Shown here: positions 26,021 to 34,411 of the stretch, one piece after another
Layout of the letters: each line of letters opens with the position of its first letter
How positions within the stretch are numbered: position 1 is the stretch's first letter
Origin: Burkholderiales bacterium 70-64
GTDB taxonomy: Bacteria > Pseudomonadota > Gammaproteobacteria > Burkholderiales > Burkholderiaceae_E
Assembly: GCA_001898645.1 (NCBI GenBank)
Contig: MKUQ01000011.1
Coordinates: 117,863 to 181,862 of the forward strand
Direction of reading: 5' to 3'
Length of the DNA: 64,000 nt
The notes under the pieces: generated by a model
Seen by the model: only the letters and a program-made list of their open reading frames with translations
Databases searched by the model: none
What the model was told of the DNA's origin: nothing
Program-made: the position numbers and the translations under genes

Positions 26021-26824
26021 ATGGCGCGATATCCGCTGGACGGCGACAGCCTCCTCGTCGAGGTGTCAGAGGGCGTGGCCACGATCACCCTGAATCGTCC
26101 ACGGCAGCACAACGCGTTGTCGCGACAGCTGCGCAACAACATCCGAATCGCACTCCAGGAATTGGAGAGCGACGATGAAGTCGGAGTGATCATCGTCACC
26201 GGGGCGGGTGAAAAGGCCTTCTCGGTAGGTGCAGATCTGAAGGAATTCGAGGTGGTGCCCCTCACACCGGGCGAAGTGGGCATCGATTGCCCCGTGATGC
26301 AGGCATTCGAGTCGCTGACCAAGCCGTCGATTGCCGCGATCAACGGATACACGGTAGCCGGCGGTTTCGAGCTGGCAGTCAACTGCGACATCATCGTCGC
26401 CTCCACGAATGCCCGGTTCGCCGACACCCATGCCCGGGTCGGCATCGTTCCGGCATGGGGCCTGACGCAGTACCTGGCGATGCTCATCGGGCCTGCGAGG
26501 GCACGCTACCTGAGCTTCACCGGGAACTACCTCGATGCGCACACCGCCAGGGAATGGGGCTTGGCGCTCGAGGTGCTGCCGCCGGATGAACTGCTGCCTT
26601 ACTGTCACAAGCTCGCCCATGACATCCTCGGCAGTGATCGCCGTACGTTGATCGACATTCGCGCTGCAATGCGGCGCGGTCTGCGCCAAACCGTGCACGA
26701 AGGCCTCCTGCTCGAGGCCGATCTCGCCAAAGCCTCGGTCGAACGGTTCGATGCCGCCGGATTCAAGCGAACACGTGAGGCGGTCATCAGCCGGGGCAAG
26801 GTGCAAACCGGCAGCGACGGTTGA
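26021..26824 (+). CDS. Enoyl-CoA hydratase/isomerase (crotonase) family protein
   Basis: The 267-residue crotonase-fold protein contains ITLNRPRQHNALSRQLRNN, the oxyanion-hole segment EKAFSVGADLKEFE, INGYTVAGGFELAVNCD and ADTHARVGIVPAWGLTQYL. It retains one acidic residue in GGFELA, but the second catalytic position (usually PE before LGI) reads THARVGI. A plain hydratase mechanism is therefore uncertain; isomerase, hydrolase or decarboxylase activity is possible. It pairs with the acyl-CoA dehydrogenase just upstream, suggesting consecutive beta-oxidation-like steps. Confidence 0.87.
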   Translation: MARYPLDGDSLLVEVSEGVATITLNRPRQHNALSRQLRNNIRIALQELESDDEVGVIIVTGAGEKAFSVGADLKEFEVVPLTPGEVGIDCPVMQAFESLTKPSIAAINGYTVAGGFELAVNCDIIVASTNARFADTHARVGIVPAWGLTQYLAMLIGPARARYLSFTGNYLDAHTAREWGLALEVLPPDELLPYCHKLAHDILGSDRRTLIDIRAAMRRGLRQTVHEGLLLEADLAKASVERFDAAGFKRTREAVISRGKVQTGSDG

Positions 26825-26889
26825 GGGCGCCTGAAGCCGGAGGTCGGAGCCGTGCGCCGTGGGGCGACGGCGGCGACACCGGCTTGAAA

Positions 26890-28056
26890 TCAGTAGGACC
26901 TGGGCAGACCGAGCACCTTTTCGGCGATGAAGCAGAGCACCAGTTGCGGGCTGATCGGCGCGATGCGGGCGATCATGACTTCGCGGAGGTAGCGCTCGAC
27001 ATGGTATTCCTTGGCGTAGCCGAAGCCGCCATGGGACATGACCGCCGTCTGACAGGCCTTGAAGCCGGCTTCGCCGGCCAGCCACTTGGCGGCGTTGGCC
27101 TCGGCCCCGCAAGAAAGTCCCGCGTCATAGCGGCTCGCGGCCTTGAAGACCATGAGGTTGGCGGCTTCCAGCTCCATCCAGGACTCGGCCAGCGGGTGCT
27201 GGATCGCCTGGTTCTGGCCGATCGGCCGGTTGAAGACGACGCGCTCTTTGGCGTACGCAATGGCCCGCTCGAGGGCGGCGCGGCCCAGGCCCACGGCTTC
27301 GGCGGCGATCAGCACCCGCTCGGGGTTCATGCCGTGGAGGATGTATTCGAAGCCGCGCCCTTCCTCGCCGATCCGGTCCTCGACCGGGATCGGCAGGCCA
27401 TCGATGAACAACTCGTTGGAGTCCACGGCCTTGCGGCCCATCTTATCGATCTCGCGCACGTCGACGTAGTCGCGATCGAGCCTGGTGTAGAACAGCGACA
27501 GGCCATCGGTATGCCGCCTGACCTCCTCGAGCGGAGTCGTCCGTGCCAGCAGCAGCATGCGGTCGGCGACCTGGGCCGTGGAGATCCAGACCTTGGCACC
27601 GTTGACGATATAACGGTCGCCGCGTCGCTCGGCGCGGGTCTTCAGCTGCGTCGTGTCGAGGCCGGTGCTGGGCTCTGTGACCGCGAAACAGGCTTTCTCA
27701 CGCCCCTCGACCAGCGGCGGCAGCATGCGCTGCTTCTGTTCCTCGGTGCCGAAGACGACGACGGGATTGAGGCCGAAGATGTTCATGTGCACGGCCGAGG
27801 CGCCCGAGAGGCCGGCGCCCGAAGCGCTGATGGTCTGCATCATGATCGCCGCTTCGGTGATGCCCAGGCCGCTGCCGCCGTATGGCTCGGGGATGCAGAT
27901 GCCCAGCCAGCCATTGGCTGCCAGTGCCTGGTGCAGCTCGTGCGGGAAGCCGCCGTGGCGGTCGCGCGCCAGCCAGTAGGCATCGTCGAACTGCCGGCAG
28001 ATGTCGGCGATGGCATCGCGTATCGATTCCTGCTCGCTGCTGAAGGAGAAGTCCAC
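26890..28056 (-). CDS. Acyl-CoA dehydrogenase, last gene of the leftward aromatic operon
   Basis: The 388-residue protein has the family order EPYGGSGLGITEAAIMMQTI, CFAVTEPSTGLDTTQLKTRA, NGAKVWISTAQVADRMLLL, helix G with NPERVLIAAEAVGLG, and SHGGFGYAKEYHVERYLRE. The C-terminal YEGT motif is absent (MIARIAPIS), so the base is probably the helix G glutamate. It lies 9 bp after the CoA-transferase gene. In this operon it most likely oxidises a CoA thioester arising after ring opening; the exact substrate is unknown. Confidence 0.9.
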   Translation of the reverse strand: MDFSFSSEQESIRDAIADICRQFDDAYWLARDRHGGFPHELHQALAANGWLGICIPEPYGGSGLGITEAAIMMQTISASGAGLSGASAVHMNIFGLNPVVVFGTEEQKQRMLPPLVEGREKACFAVTEPSTGLDTTQLKTRAERRGDRYIVNGAKVWISTAQVADRMLLLARTTPLEEVRRHTDGLSLFYTRLDRDYVDVREIDKMGRKAVDSNELFIDGLPIPVEDRIGEEGRGFEYILHGMNPERVLIAAEAVGLGRAALERAIAYAKERVVFNRPIGQNQAIQHPLAESWMELEAANLMVFKAASRYDAGLSCGAEANAAKWLAGEAGFKACQTAVMSHGGFGYAKEYHVERYLREVMIARIAPISPQLVLCFIAEKVLGLPRSY

Positions 28057-28065
28057 GTTCAGCTC

Positions 28066-29340
28066 CTAGGCGCTCATGCGCACCAGCCGATGCGCATCTC
28101 GTTCCAGTTGTTCGCGGAAAGCGGGGTCGGCAATGGCTATCATTGCTCGCACCCGCTGCGGGATGGTCCGGCCCCTGAGTCGGGCGGCGCCCCACTCGGT
28201 GACGACAAGGTCTGCGTCGGAGCGCGGCGTCGTGGTGATGCCGGCGTTGCGTGCGACGATGCGGCTGATGGCGCCGTCCTTGGCGGTCGAGGGCAGGGCG
28301 ATGATGGAGCAGCCGCGCTCGCCGGCATTGGCGGCTCGAACGAAGTCGAGCTGGCCGCCGACGGCGCCGAGGTAGATGCCGTTGCCGACTTCGGCATTGA
28401 CCTGACCGGTGAGGTCGACCTCGAGCGCCGAATTGATCGCCACCAGGTTGTCGAAGCGGGCGAGCACCCCGGCATCGTGCGTGTACCACGATGGGCAGAG
28501 GTGCAGGGCAGCATTCTCGTGGGCACAACGGTAGAGGCGGCTGCTGCCGGCGAGCAGGCCGCTGATGGTGATGCCTGCATCTATCGGCTTGCGCGCGTTG
28601 GTGATGACGCCGGCTTCGATCAGGGCGAGCATGCCGTCGCCCATCAGTCCGGTGTGGGCGCCGAGCTCGTGATGACCGGCCAGCGCGGCCAGGACGGCGT
28701 CGGGGATGCTGCCTATGCCTGTCTGCAGCACGGCGCCGTCCTCGACGAAGGACGCCGCATGGCGGCCGATGCGCTGCTCGATCTCGCCGGGCGGCGGCAC
28801 GGTGACCTCGGGCAGCAGTCGCGAGGTTCTGACGAGGTAGTCGATCCGTAGATCGGCCAGGGCCTGGCTGCCGTAAGTCCACGGTGCCTGGTCGTTGATC
28901 TCGGCGATGACCACGCGCGCCTGTCGCGCCGCCTCGAGCATGTAGTCGTTGCCCGCGCCGAGGCTGCACTCGCCGTCGGCGTTTGGCGGGCTCAGGTGCA
29001 GGCAGGCGACGTCGCAGCGCAGCTCGCGCCGGCGCAGGAGTCGGGACAGCTGCGAGTAATGGCAGGGCAGGATCTGCAGCAGGCCGGCCTTGGCCAACGC
29101 CTGATGGTCCCCCAGAGCACCGTAGCCGATGAAGCGCAGGTGGTCGGCATGCTCGGGGCGCAAGGTGCCGGCATAGCCGAGGCCGAGAAATATCTCGAGC
29201 GGGCCGAGCTCGGCGCGCTGGGCGACGATCGCTGCGCTGAGCGTCAACGGCTCGGCTGCGGCCTGGCCCCAGAAGACACGGTCACCGGGGCGGATGATGC
29301 CTTTCAGGTCCAGGTCGGCGGCACCGAGCTCACGCGTCAT
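28066..29340 (-). CDS. Acetyl-CoA hydrolase/4-hydroxybutyrate CoA-transferase family protein
   Basis: The 424-residue protein has features of the family I-like acetyl-CoA hydrolase/transferase group: TGIGSIPDAVLAAL, GLMGDGMLALIEAGVITNA, and NSALEVDLTGQVNAEVG, where the glutamate is the likely covalent catalytic residue. Near the C-terminus is VTEWGAARLRGRTIPQRVRA. It would move CoA between carboxylic acids, for example activating an incoming acid with a product acyl-CoA. Its ATG overlaps the end of the ABC-hemerythrin gene by 11 bp, so it belongs to the importer operon and may provide an ATP-saving activation route. Confidence 0.87.
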   Translation of the reverse strand: MTRELGAADLDLKGIIRPGDRVFWGQAAAEPLTLSAAIVAQRAELGPLEIFLGLGYAGTLRPEHADHLRFIGYGALGDHQALAKAGLLQILPCHYSQLSRLLRRRELRCDVACLHLSPPNADGECSLGAGNDYMLEAARQARVVIAEINDQAPWTYGSQALADLRIDYLVRTSRLLPEVTVPPPGEIEQRIGRHAASFVEDGAVLQTGIGSIPDAVLAALAGHHELGAHTGLMGDGMLALIEAGVITNARKPIDAGITISGLLAGSSRLYRCAHENAALHLCPSWYTHDAGVLARFDNLVAINSALEVDLTGQVNAEVGNGIYLGAVGGQLDFVRAANAGERGCSIIALPSTAKDGAISRIVARNAGITTTPRSDADLVVTEWGAARLRGRTIPQRVRAMIAIADPAFREQLERDAHRLVRMSA

Positions 29341-30472
29341 GGTGGGCGAGGTATTGCGCGAACCTGCCGTCGCGTGTGGCGATGTGCTGGAGCAGGAAGT
29401 CTTCGAGCTCGTTGGTCAATTGCAGCGTCCGCGGCTCGTCGCCGGCGCGGCAGGTGGCGACGATGTCGTCGAGCTCGTCCATCATCCGCTGGTGGTCGAC
29501 GGCATGCAGCTCGAGCTCGGGATAGCGGTAGAGGCGCATCAGCAGCTCCTCGGAGGCGAAGTGCGCCCGGTTGTAGCTGGCCAGCTGGTCGACGATGGCG
29601 GCGACCTCGGCGGGCGGCCGGCCGGAGCGCACCGCTTCGCCGGCGGCATGCAGCAGGCCGGTCTGGATCTGGTGCTCGCGGTCTATCGCCGTCGAAGCCT
29701 GGGCTGGCTTCGAGTGGCCGATGTACGCTTCGATCACCTTCGGATCGTTGAGCACCTTTGCCGGCTCGCCCTGGGCGAGCACCTGGCCATGGTCGAGGAC
29801 ATAGAGACGGTCGGCGAGGTCGGCGACCATCTGCATGTCGTGCTCGACCCAGATCATGGGCAGGCGCTTCTCATGCTGGATGCGCATGATGTGGCGGGCG
29901 AGGTCTTCTCGGTCTTCCCGGTTGAGGCCGGCACAGGGTTCGTCGAGCAGCAGCACCTGCGGTTGATAGGCGAGCGCCCGGGCGAAACCGACGAGCTTCT
30001 GGATGCCGAAAGGAAGGCTGCCCACGGCTTTGTGCCGGTAGCGCTCGAGTTCGACGAAGTCGAGGATTTCCTCGACGACCTCGCGGTTGCGTATCTCCTC
30101 GCGTCGCACTCCGGGCAGGAACAGCGCTTCGGCCAAGGGATGGCTGCGCAGCGCGGCATGGCGACCGACGAGGATGTTGTCGAGCACGCTCATCTCGGGA
30201 AAAAGCTCGGCGTGCTGGAAGGTGCGGGCGATGCCCAACTGCGCTACGCGGTGCGGCGCCAACCCGGCGATGTCCTGACCATTGAAGCGGATGCGGCCCT
30301 CGCTGATGCGGTAAATGCCGCTGATGCAGTTGAGAATGCTGGTCTTGCCGGCGCCGTTGGGGCCGATCAGGGCCAGCAGCTCGCCGGCGCGCACCGCCAG
30401 GCTGACCTCGTCGAGTATGGTGAGCCCGCCGAAGCGCAGCGTGATGCGCTCGATCTGCAGGGTTTCAGCCAT
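29330..30472 (-). CDS. LivG-type ABC importer ATPase fused to a C-terminal hemerythrin domain
   Basis: The 380-residue product has two domains. Residues 1 to about 255 are a LivG-type ATPase: Walker A GPNGAGKT (37-44), Q-loop RTFQHAELFPEMSV, Walker B VLLLDEPCAGLN and switch WVEHDMQMV. The signature is degenerate (LPFGIQK instead of LSxGQQR). Residues about 262-380 form a hemerythrin-like four-helix bundle with all seven canonical di-iron ligands: H267, H304, E308, H323, H327, H363 and D368. The spacings 304/308, 304/323, 323/327 and 363/368 equal those of classic hemerythrin (54/58, 54/73, 73/77, 101/106). The ATG at 30472 overlaps the LivF gene by 8 bp; an upstream extension to 30610 lies wholly within that gene. 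The hemerythrin domain suggests oxygen, nitric oxide or iron sensing or scavenging at the importer; that is inference. Confidence 0.9.
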   Translation of the reverse strand: MAETLQIERITLRFGGLTILDEVSLAVRAGELLALIGPNGAGKTSILNCISGIYRISEGRIRFNGQDIAGLAPHRVAQLGIARTFQHAELFPEMSVLDNILVGRHAALRSHPLAEALFLPGVRREEIRNREVVEEILDFVELERYRHKAVGSLPFGIQKLVGFARALAYQPQVLLLDEPCAGLNREDREDLARHIMRIQHEKRLPMIWVEHDMQMVADLADRLYVLDHGQVLAQGEPAKVLNDPKVIEAYIGHSKPAQASTAIDREHQIQTGLLHAAGEAVRSGRPPAEVAAIVDQLASYNRAHFASEELLMRLYRYPELELHAVDHQRMMDELDDIVATCRAGDEPRTLQLTNELEDFLLQHIATRDGRFAQYLAHHDA

Positions 30473-31262
30473 ACCACCTCCGGCTGCGCCTGTACTGCTT
30501 GACGTCGCGGTAGTTGCGCCGCTCGCCCTGGGCGTGGCCCAGGTAGAACTCGCGGATGTCGTCGTGGGCACGCAGCCGCTCCGCCGTACCGTCGAGGACG
30601 ATGCGGCCATTCTCCATGACGTAGCCGTGGTCGGCGACTTCGAGTGCCACCGTGGCGTTCTGCTCGACCAGGACGATGGTCAGGCCGAGCTCCTCGCGGA
30701 TGCGCTGGAGGCGCTCGACCAGCTCGGAGACGATGCGCGGTGCCAAGCCCAGCGACAGCTCGTCGACCAGGAGCAGTTGAGGAGCACAGACCAGGGCCGC
30801 AGCGATGGCCAGCATCTGCCGTTCGCCGCCGGACAGGTAGCCGGCCTCGCGCCGGCGCAAATGCACCAGCTGCGGGAAATACTCGTAGGCGAGCGCCGCC
30901 TGCTCCTTGTCCTTCCTGCCTGAAACCGAAGCAAGGATATTCTCGGCCACGGTCAGGTTCTCGAAGACCTTGGCCCTCTCGGGCACCAGAACGACACCCA
31001 TGCGCGTGATTTCGTGCGGCTGCAGGCGGTCAGTACGCCGGTCGCGGTAGGTGATGCTGCCTTCCGAGACGCGGGCGTCGTCCATGCCGATGAAGCCGGA
31101 GATGGCGCGCAGAGTGGTCGTTTTGCCGGCGCCGTTGTTGCCGAGCAGAGCGACGATCTGGCCGCGTGCGACCTCGAGGCTGACGCCTTGCACGGCGGTG
31201 ATCACGCGGTGGTAGGTAACCTCGATCTTGTCGACCTTGAGCAGGATTTCGCCGGTGCCCAT
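30465..31262 (-). CDS. LivF-type ABC importer ATPase
   Basis: The 265-residue ATPase contains Walker A GNNGAGKTT, LVPERAKVFENLTVAENI, signature YLSGGERQMLAIAAAL and QLLLVDELSLGLAPRIV, all typical of LivF. The C-terminal HAQGERRNYRDVKQYRRSRR tail recurs in the paralog at 49850 (SLREVKHYKRRKRW), so the two importers share an unusual basic C-terminus. Together with the hemerythrin-fused ATPase it energises the first Liv-type importer of the locus. Confidence 0.92.
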   Translation of the reverse strand: MGTGEILLKVDKIEVTYHRVITAVQGVSLEVARGQIVALLGNNGAGKTTTLRAISGFIGMDDARVSEGSITYRDRRTDRLQPHEITRMGVVLVPERAKVFENLTVAENILASVSGRKDKEQAALAYEYFPQLVHLRRREAGYLSGGERQMLAIAAALVCAPQLLLVDELSLGLAPRIVSELVERLQRIREELGLTIVLVEQNATVALEVADHGYVMENGRIVLDGTAERLRAHDDIREFYLGHAQGERRNYRDVKQYRRSRRWYG

Positions 31263-32330
31263 CTACTTGCTTCCCGAGAGCGGTGTCTGGCGGAAGGGCC
31301 AGAGCAGGAAGTAGTTCTGCACACGCCGCCAGAGGCCGACCAGGCCCTGTGGCTCGAAAAGCAGGAAGAGGACCATGACGATGCCGAACACCGCCTGGTT
31401 GATGGCGAAGACGAGGCCGGTGATCGAGGCCGGCAGCGGCAGCACGGCCGTCGTCCATTCAACCACGTAGGGCAGGAGGGTGACGAAGAAGGCGCCGAGC
31501 AGGGCGCCCAGGACAGAGCCCATGCCGCCGATCAGGACCATGGCGACATACTGGATCGAAAGGAAAAGCGAGAAGGCTTCTATCGAGACGAAACTGTGGT
31601 AGTAGGCGAACAGGCAGCCAGCCACCGAAGTCATGGTCGAGCTGATGACGAAAGCGATCAGCTTGTAGCTGGAGACGTGCACGCCCAGTGCTTCGGCGAC
31701 CGTCTCGTTGGCGCGCAATGCCCGCCAGGCGCGACCGGTCTTGGAGCGCAGCAGGTTGAGCGAGAACAGCGTCGCGGCGACAGCGATGGCGAGCAGCAGG
31801 AAATACCAGGCGCGGCCGTCGGCCAGAGCGAAGCCGAAGAGCTGGGGAGGGTCGAGCGTGATGCCGGTCGAGAAGCCGCGTCGTGTTTCGTACTCGCCGC
31901 CGACATAGACCACGATGAAGTGCAGGCCGAGCGTGCTCACCGCCAGGTAAAGGCCACGCAGGCGCAGCGAGGGCAGGCCGAAGACGAAGCCGAGGATGGC
32001 GCCGGTGCAGGCCGAGGCCGGCAGCGTTACCCAGATCGGTGCCGCCAATTCGCGGAACAGGATTCCCGTGGTGAAGGCGCCCGCGGCGAGCAGCCCGGCA
32101 TGGCCGAGCGAAACCAGGCCGGCGAAGCCGGTGAGCAGCATCAAGGCCAGGGCGCCGACCGCGGCGAGGAAGACCTGGTTGGCGATGTCGATGAGCAATG
32201 GCTTGGCGAAGAAGGGCAGGGCAACCAGGCAGAGCAGAAAGAGCGCGCAGCTCACCTTCTGCGTGCGCGTATCGAGCAGTGCCAGGTCGTCGTTGTAGGA
32301 GGTGCGGAAATAGCCGCTGGCGTGAGGCAT
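31263..32330 (-). CDS. LivM-type ABC importer permease
   Basis: From the ATG at 32330 the 355-residue membrane protein shows the LivM pattern: GFAGLVSLGHAGLLAAGAF, FVFGLPSLRLRGLYLAVSTL, GRAWRALRANETVAEALGV, and IGGMGSVLGALLGAFFVTLL near the end. Eight to ten spans are expected. Its stop abuts the LivF start. The family moves branched amino acids, but in aromatic gene clusters Liv-type importers take up aromatic carboxylates; that is the expected role here. Confidence 0.92.
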   Translation of the reverse strand: MPHASGYFRTSYNDDLALLDTRTQKVSCALFLLCLVALPFFAKPLLIDIANQVFLAAVGALALMLLTGFAGLVSLGHAGLLAAGAFTTGILFRELAAPIWVTLPASACTGAILGFVFGLPSLRLRGLYLAVSTLGLHFIVVYVGGEYETRRGFSTGITLDPPQLFGFALADGRAWYFLLLAIAVAATLFSLNLLRSKTGRAWRALRANETVAEALGVHVSSYKLIAFVISSTMTSVAGCLFAYYHSFVSIEAFSLFLSIQYVAMVLIGGMGSVLGALLGAFFVTLLPYVVEWTTAVLPLPASITGLVFAINQAVFGIVMVLFLLFEPQGLVGLWRRVQNYFLLWPFRQTPLSGSK

Positions 32331-32332
32331 GC

Positions 32333-33205
32333 TCAGACCCGGTCGAGCTCTTCTTTGCTGCCGAACAGGCCCCACGGCCGCACCACCAGCACCGCCAGGA
32401 GGACGATGAAGGGAACGACGTCGGAGAGCAGCGGGTTCACGTAGTGGATCAGCGTGACCTCGGCGATGGCGATGATGGCCGAGCCGAGCAGGGCGCCGGC
32501 CAGGCTGTCGAGGCCGCCGACCAAGGCCGCCGGAAAGGCCTTCAGGCCGAGCATGACCATGGTGCCGTCCAGGCTGGAATCCATGCTGATGAGCATGCCG
32601 GCCAGGCCGGCGGTGAAGGTGGACAGTCCCCAGGCCAGGGCGTAAATGCCGTGCAGCCGTATGCCTCGCTGCGAGGCGAGCAGCGGGTTCTGGCCGGCCG
32701 CGCGCATGCGTATGCCCGAGCGCGTGAAGCCGAGGAAGCCGAACAGCCCCGCATAGACCAGGGCGGTGAGGCCGATCAGGATGGCGTTGACCAGCGAGAT
32801 GCGGGCGTCGCCAAGGATCTGCAGCGAGGGATTGCTCCAGCCCAGTGCGGCCAGCGGGTGGCGTACCTGGGCCGACCAGATCAGCACCGTGATTCCACGC
32901 AGCATGACGCCCAGCGCGATGGTGCACAGGACGGCGGCCAGCACCATCTCGCCGGTCATGCGCCGCATCAGGAACAGGTAGACCAGGATCCCGGCGACGA
33001 GCCCGAGCAGGGCGGACATGAGCAGTGCCGTGATCGGACTGTCACCGAGCAAGGATGCCGTCGAGTAGAGCAGGTAGGCGCCAAGCATCATCAGCTCGCC
33101 ATGCGCGAGATTGAGCACGCGGCTGACGCGGTAGATCAGCACGTATCCGCAGGAGATCAACGCGTAGATGGCGGCGAGGACGACGATGTTGACCAGCAGC
33201 TGCAC
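32333..33205 (-). CDS. LivH-type ABC importer permease
   Basis: The 290-residue permease starts MQLLVNIVVLAAIYALISCG and includes the LivH motif RVLNLAHGELMMLGAYLLY, GIRMRAAGQNPLLASQRGI and LVGGLDSLAGALLGSAIIA. It forms the channel with the LivM protein. It lies between the receptor gene (15 bp) and the LivM gene (2 bp), with near-continuous coding in the operon. Confidence 0.92.
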   Translation of the reverse strand: MQLLVNIVVLAAIYALISCGYVLIYRVSRVLNLAHGELMMLGAYLLYSTASLLGDSPITALLMSALLGLVAGILVYLFLMRRMTGEMVLAAVLCTIALGVMLRGITVLIWSAQVRHPLAALGWSNPSLQILGDARISLVNAILIGLTALVYAGLFGFLGFTRSGIRMRAAGQNPLLASQRGIRLHGIYALAWGLSTFTAGLAGMLISMDSSLDGTMVMLGLKAFPAALVGGLDSLAGALLGSAIIAIAEVTLIHYVNPLLSDVVPFIVLLAVLVVRPWGLFGSKEELDRV

Positions 33206-33220
33206 CTGCGCGCTCTCCGT

Positions 33221-34375
33221 TCACTCGACGTCCACTACCGTCCAGTCCTGAACACGCGTGACGGCTTTCTTCCCGGCGTCCCAGCGATAGATGCGGTAGT
33301 ACTGCTTGGTGCGGAAGTGGTTGCTCTTGTTCCACTCGATCGGGCCGCCGCGCAGACCCTTGGTGTCGACCTTGAGGGTGCTCATCGCCGTCAGTACCTT
33401 CTCCGGCGTCGGCGGCCAGGCGACGGCCTTGAGAGCTTGCTCGATGATCATGCCGGCCACCCAGCCCTCGGCCATCTGCGTCACCGGATAGGTGAGGCTG
33501 GCGCCCTTCGCCGCGTCACGGATCTGCTGGTGCACGGGCATGTTCTCCAGGAACATGGCGTTGACCGAGAGGCCGTGCAAGCCTTCGTCCCTGACGCGGG
33601 CCAGCTCGTCCTCGGCGGGGTTGAGCGCGGCGGCGATGTAGCGGCCGTTCCAGCCGACCTTGCGCAGCGCCTCGAAGGTCTTGACCTCGGTCACCCAGGG
33701 TGCCCAGGAAAAGACCCAGTTTGGCTCGGCGTCCTTGATCTTGGAGGCGTAAGGCGTGTAGTCAGGCGTCGCCGGTGGGATCTGCACCTTGGCCGCGGGC
33801 GTCATGCCCAGACCGGGCGCCTGCGACTCGGCATAGTCTATGCCGGCGCGCGAGACGGGAATGGCCATGGCCGCCAGCCCCAGCTTGACCGGCTCTTTCG
33901 ACTGCTCCTTGATGAAGCGCAGCGCCATGTCGGCGTCGTACTTCATGGCCGCGGCGATGGAGCAGAACAGCAGCTCGTCGGGGTTGGGCGGGAGTACCTC
34001 GCCGGGACAGGCAGCACCGGCGAAGAGCAGGGGCACGCGGGCGCGCTTGGCCTCCGCGACCATGGGGCCGTACGACGAGGACAGACCCACGTTCACCAGC
34101 AGCACGGCGTTATCCTGCGTGACGAAGCGCTTGGCGTCGGCGGCGGCCTTGGAGGGTTCGCCCTGGTTGTCGCCGATGATCAGCTTGACCGGCTTGCCGT
34201 TGACGCCGCCATGCTTGTTCAACTGGTCGATGTAGAGCTTGACCGCTTCGACGCCGGGGGCGTAAGTATCCGCATTGGGACCGGTCACGGCGCCGGAGAG
34301 GCCGACGACATAGGCATCCTGGGCGAGCACCGGGACGGCGGCGGCCAGGGTAAGCGCTGCGAGCAGGCGTTTCAT
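33221..34375 (-). CDS. LivK-type periplasmic binding protein
   Basis: The 384-residue product begins with a signal peptide (MKRLLAALTLAAAVPVLAQ) and has the type I receptor fold: VGLSGAVTGPNADTYAPGVE, GVNGKPVKLIIGDNQGEPSK and VLLVNVGLSSSYGPMVAEAK. Receptors encoded in anaerobic benzoate and methylbenzoate loci belong to this family. AAGGAGACAACC precedes the ATG at 34375. It presumably binds the aromatic acid handled by the operon. Confidence 0.9.
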   Translation of the reverse strand: MKRLLAALTLAAAVPVLAQDAYVVGLSGAVTGPNADTYAPGVEAVKLYIDQLNKHGGVNGKPVKLIIGDNQGEPSKAAADAKRFVTQDNAVLLVNVGLSSSYGPMVAEAKRARVPLLFAGAACPGEVLPPNPDELLFCSIAAAMKYDADMALRFIKEQSKEPVKLGLAAMAIPVSRAGIDYAESQAPGLGMTPAAKVQIPPATPDYTPYASKIKDAEPNWVFSWAPWVTEVKTFEALRKVGWNGRYIAAALNPAEDELARVRDEGLHGLSVNAMFLENMPVHQQIRDAAKGASLTYPVTQMAEGWVAGMIIEQALKAVAWPPTPEKVLTAMSTLKVDTKGLRGGPIEWNKSNHFRTKQYYRIYRWDAGKKAVTRVQDWTVVDVE

Positions 34376-34387
34376 GGTTGTCTCCTT

Positions 34388-34411
34388 GTGGTCGTTGTCG
34401 TGGTCGTTGTC
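34388..34411. repeat. Perfect 12-bp tandem duplication at a gene junction
   Basis: GTGGTCGTTGTC occurs twice head to tail between the LivK start and the ligase stop codon, and the second copy overlaps that stop. It looks like a replication-slippage product. No function is evident. Confidence 0.7.
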
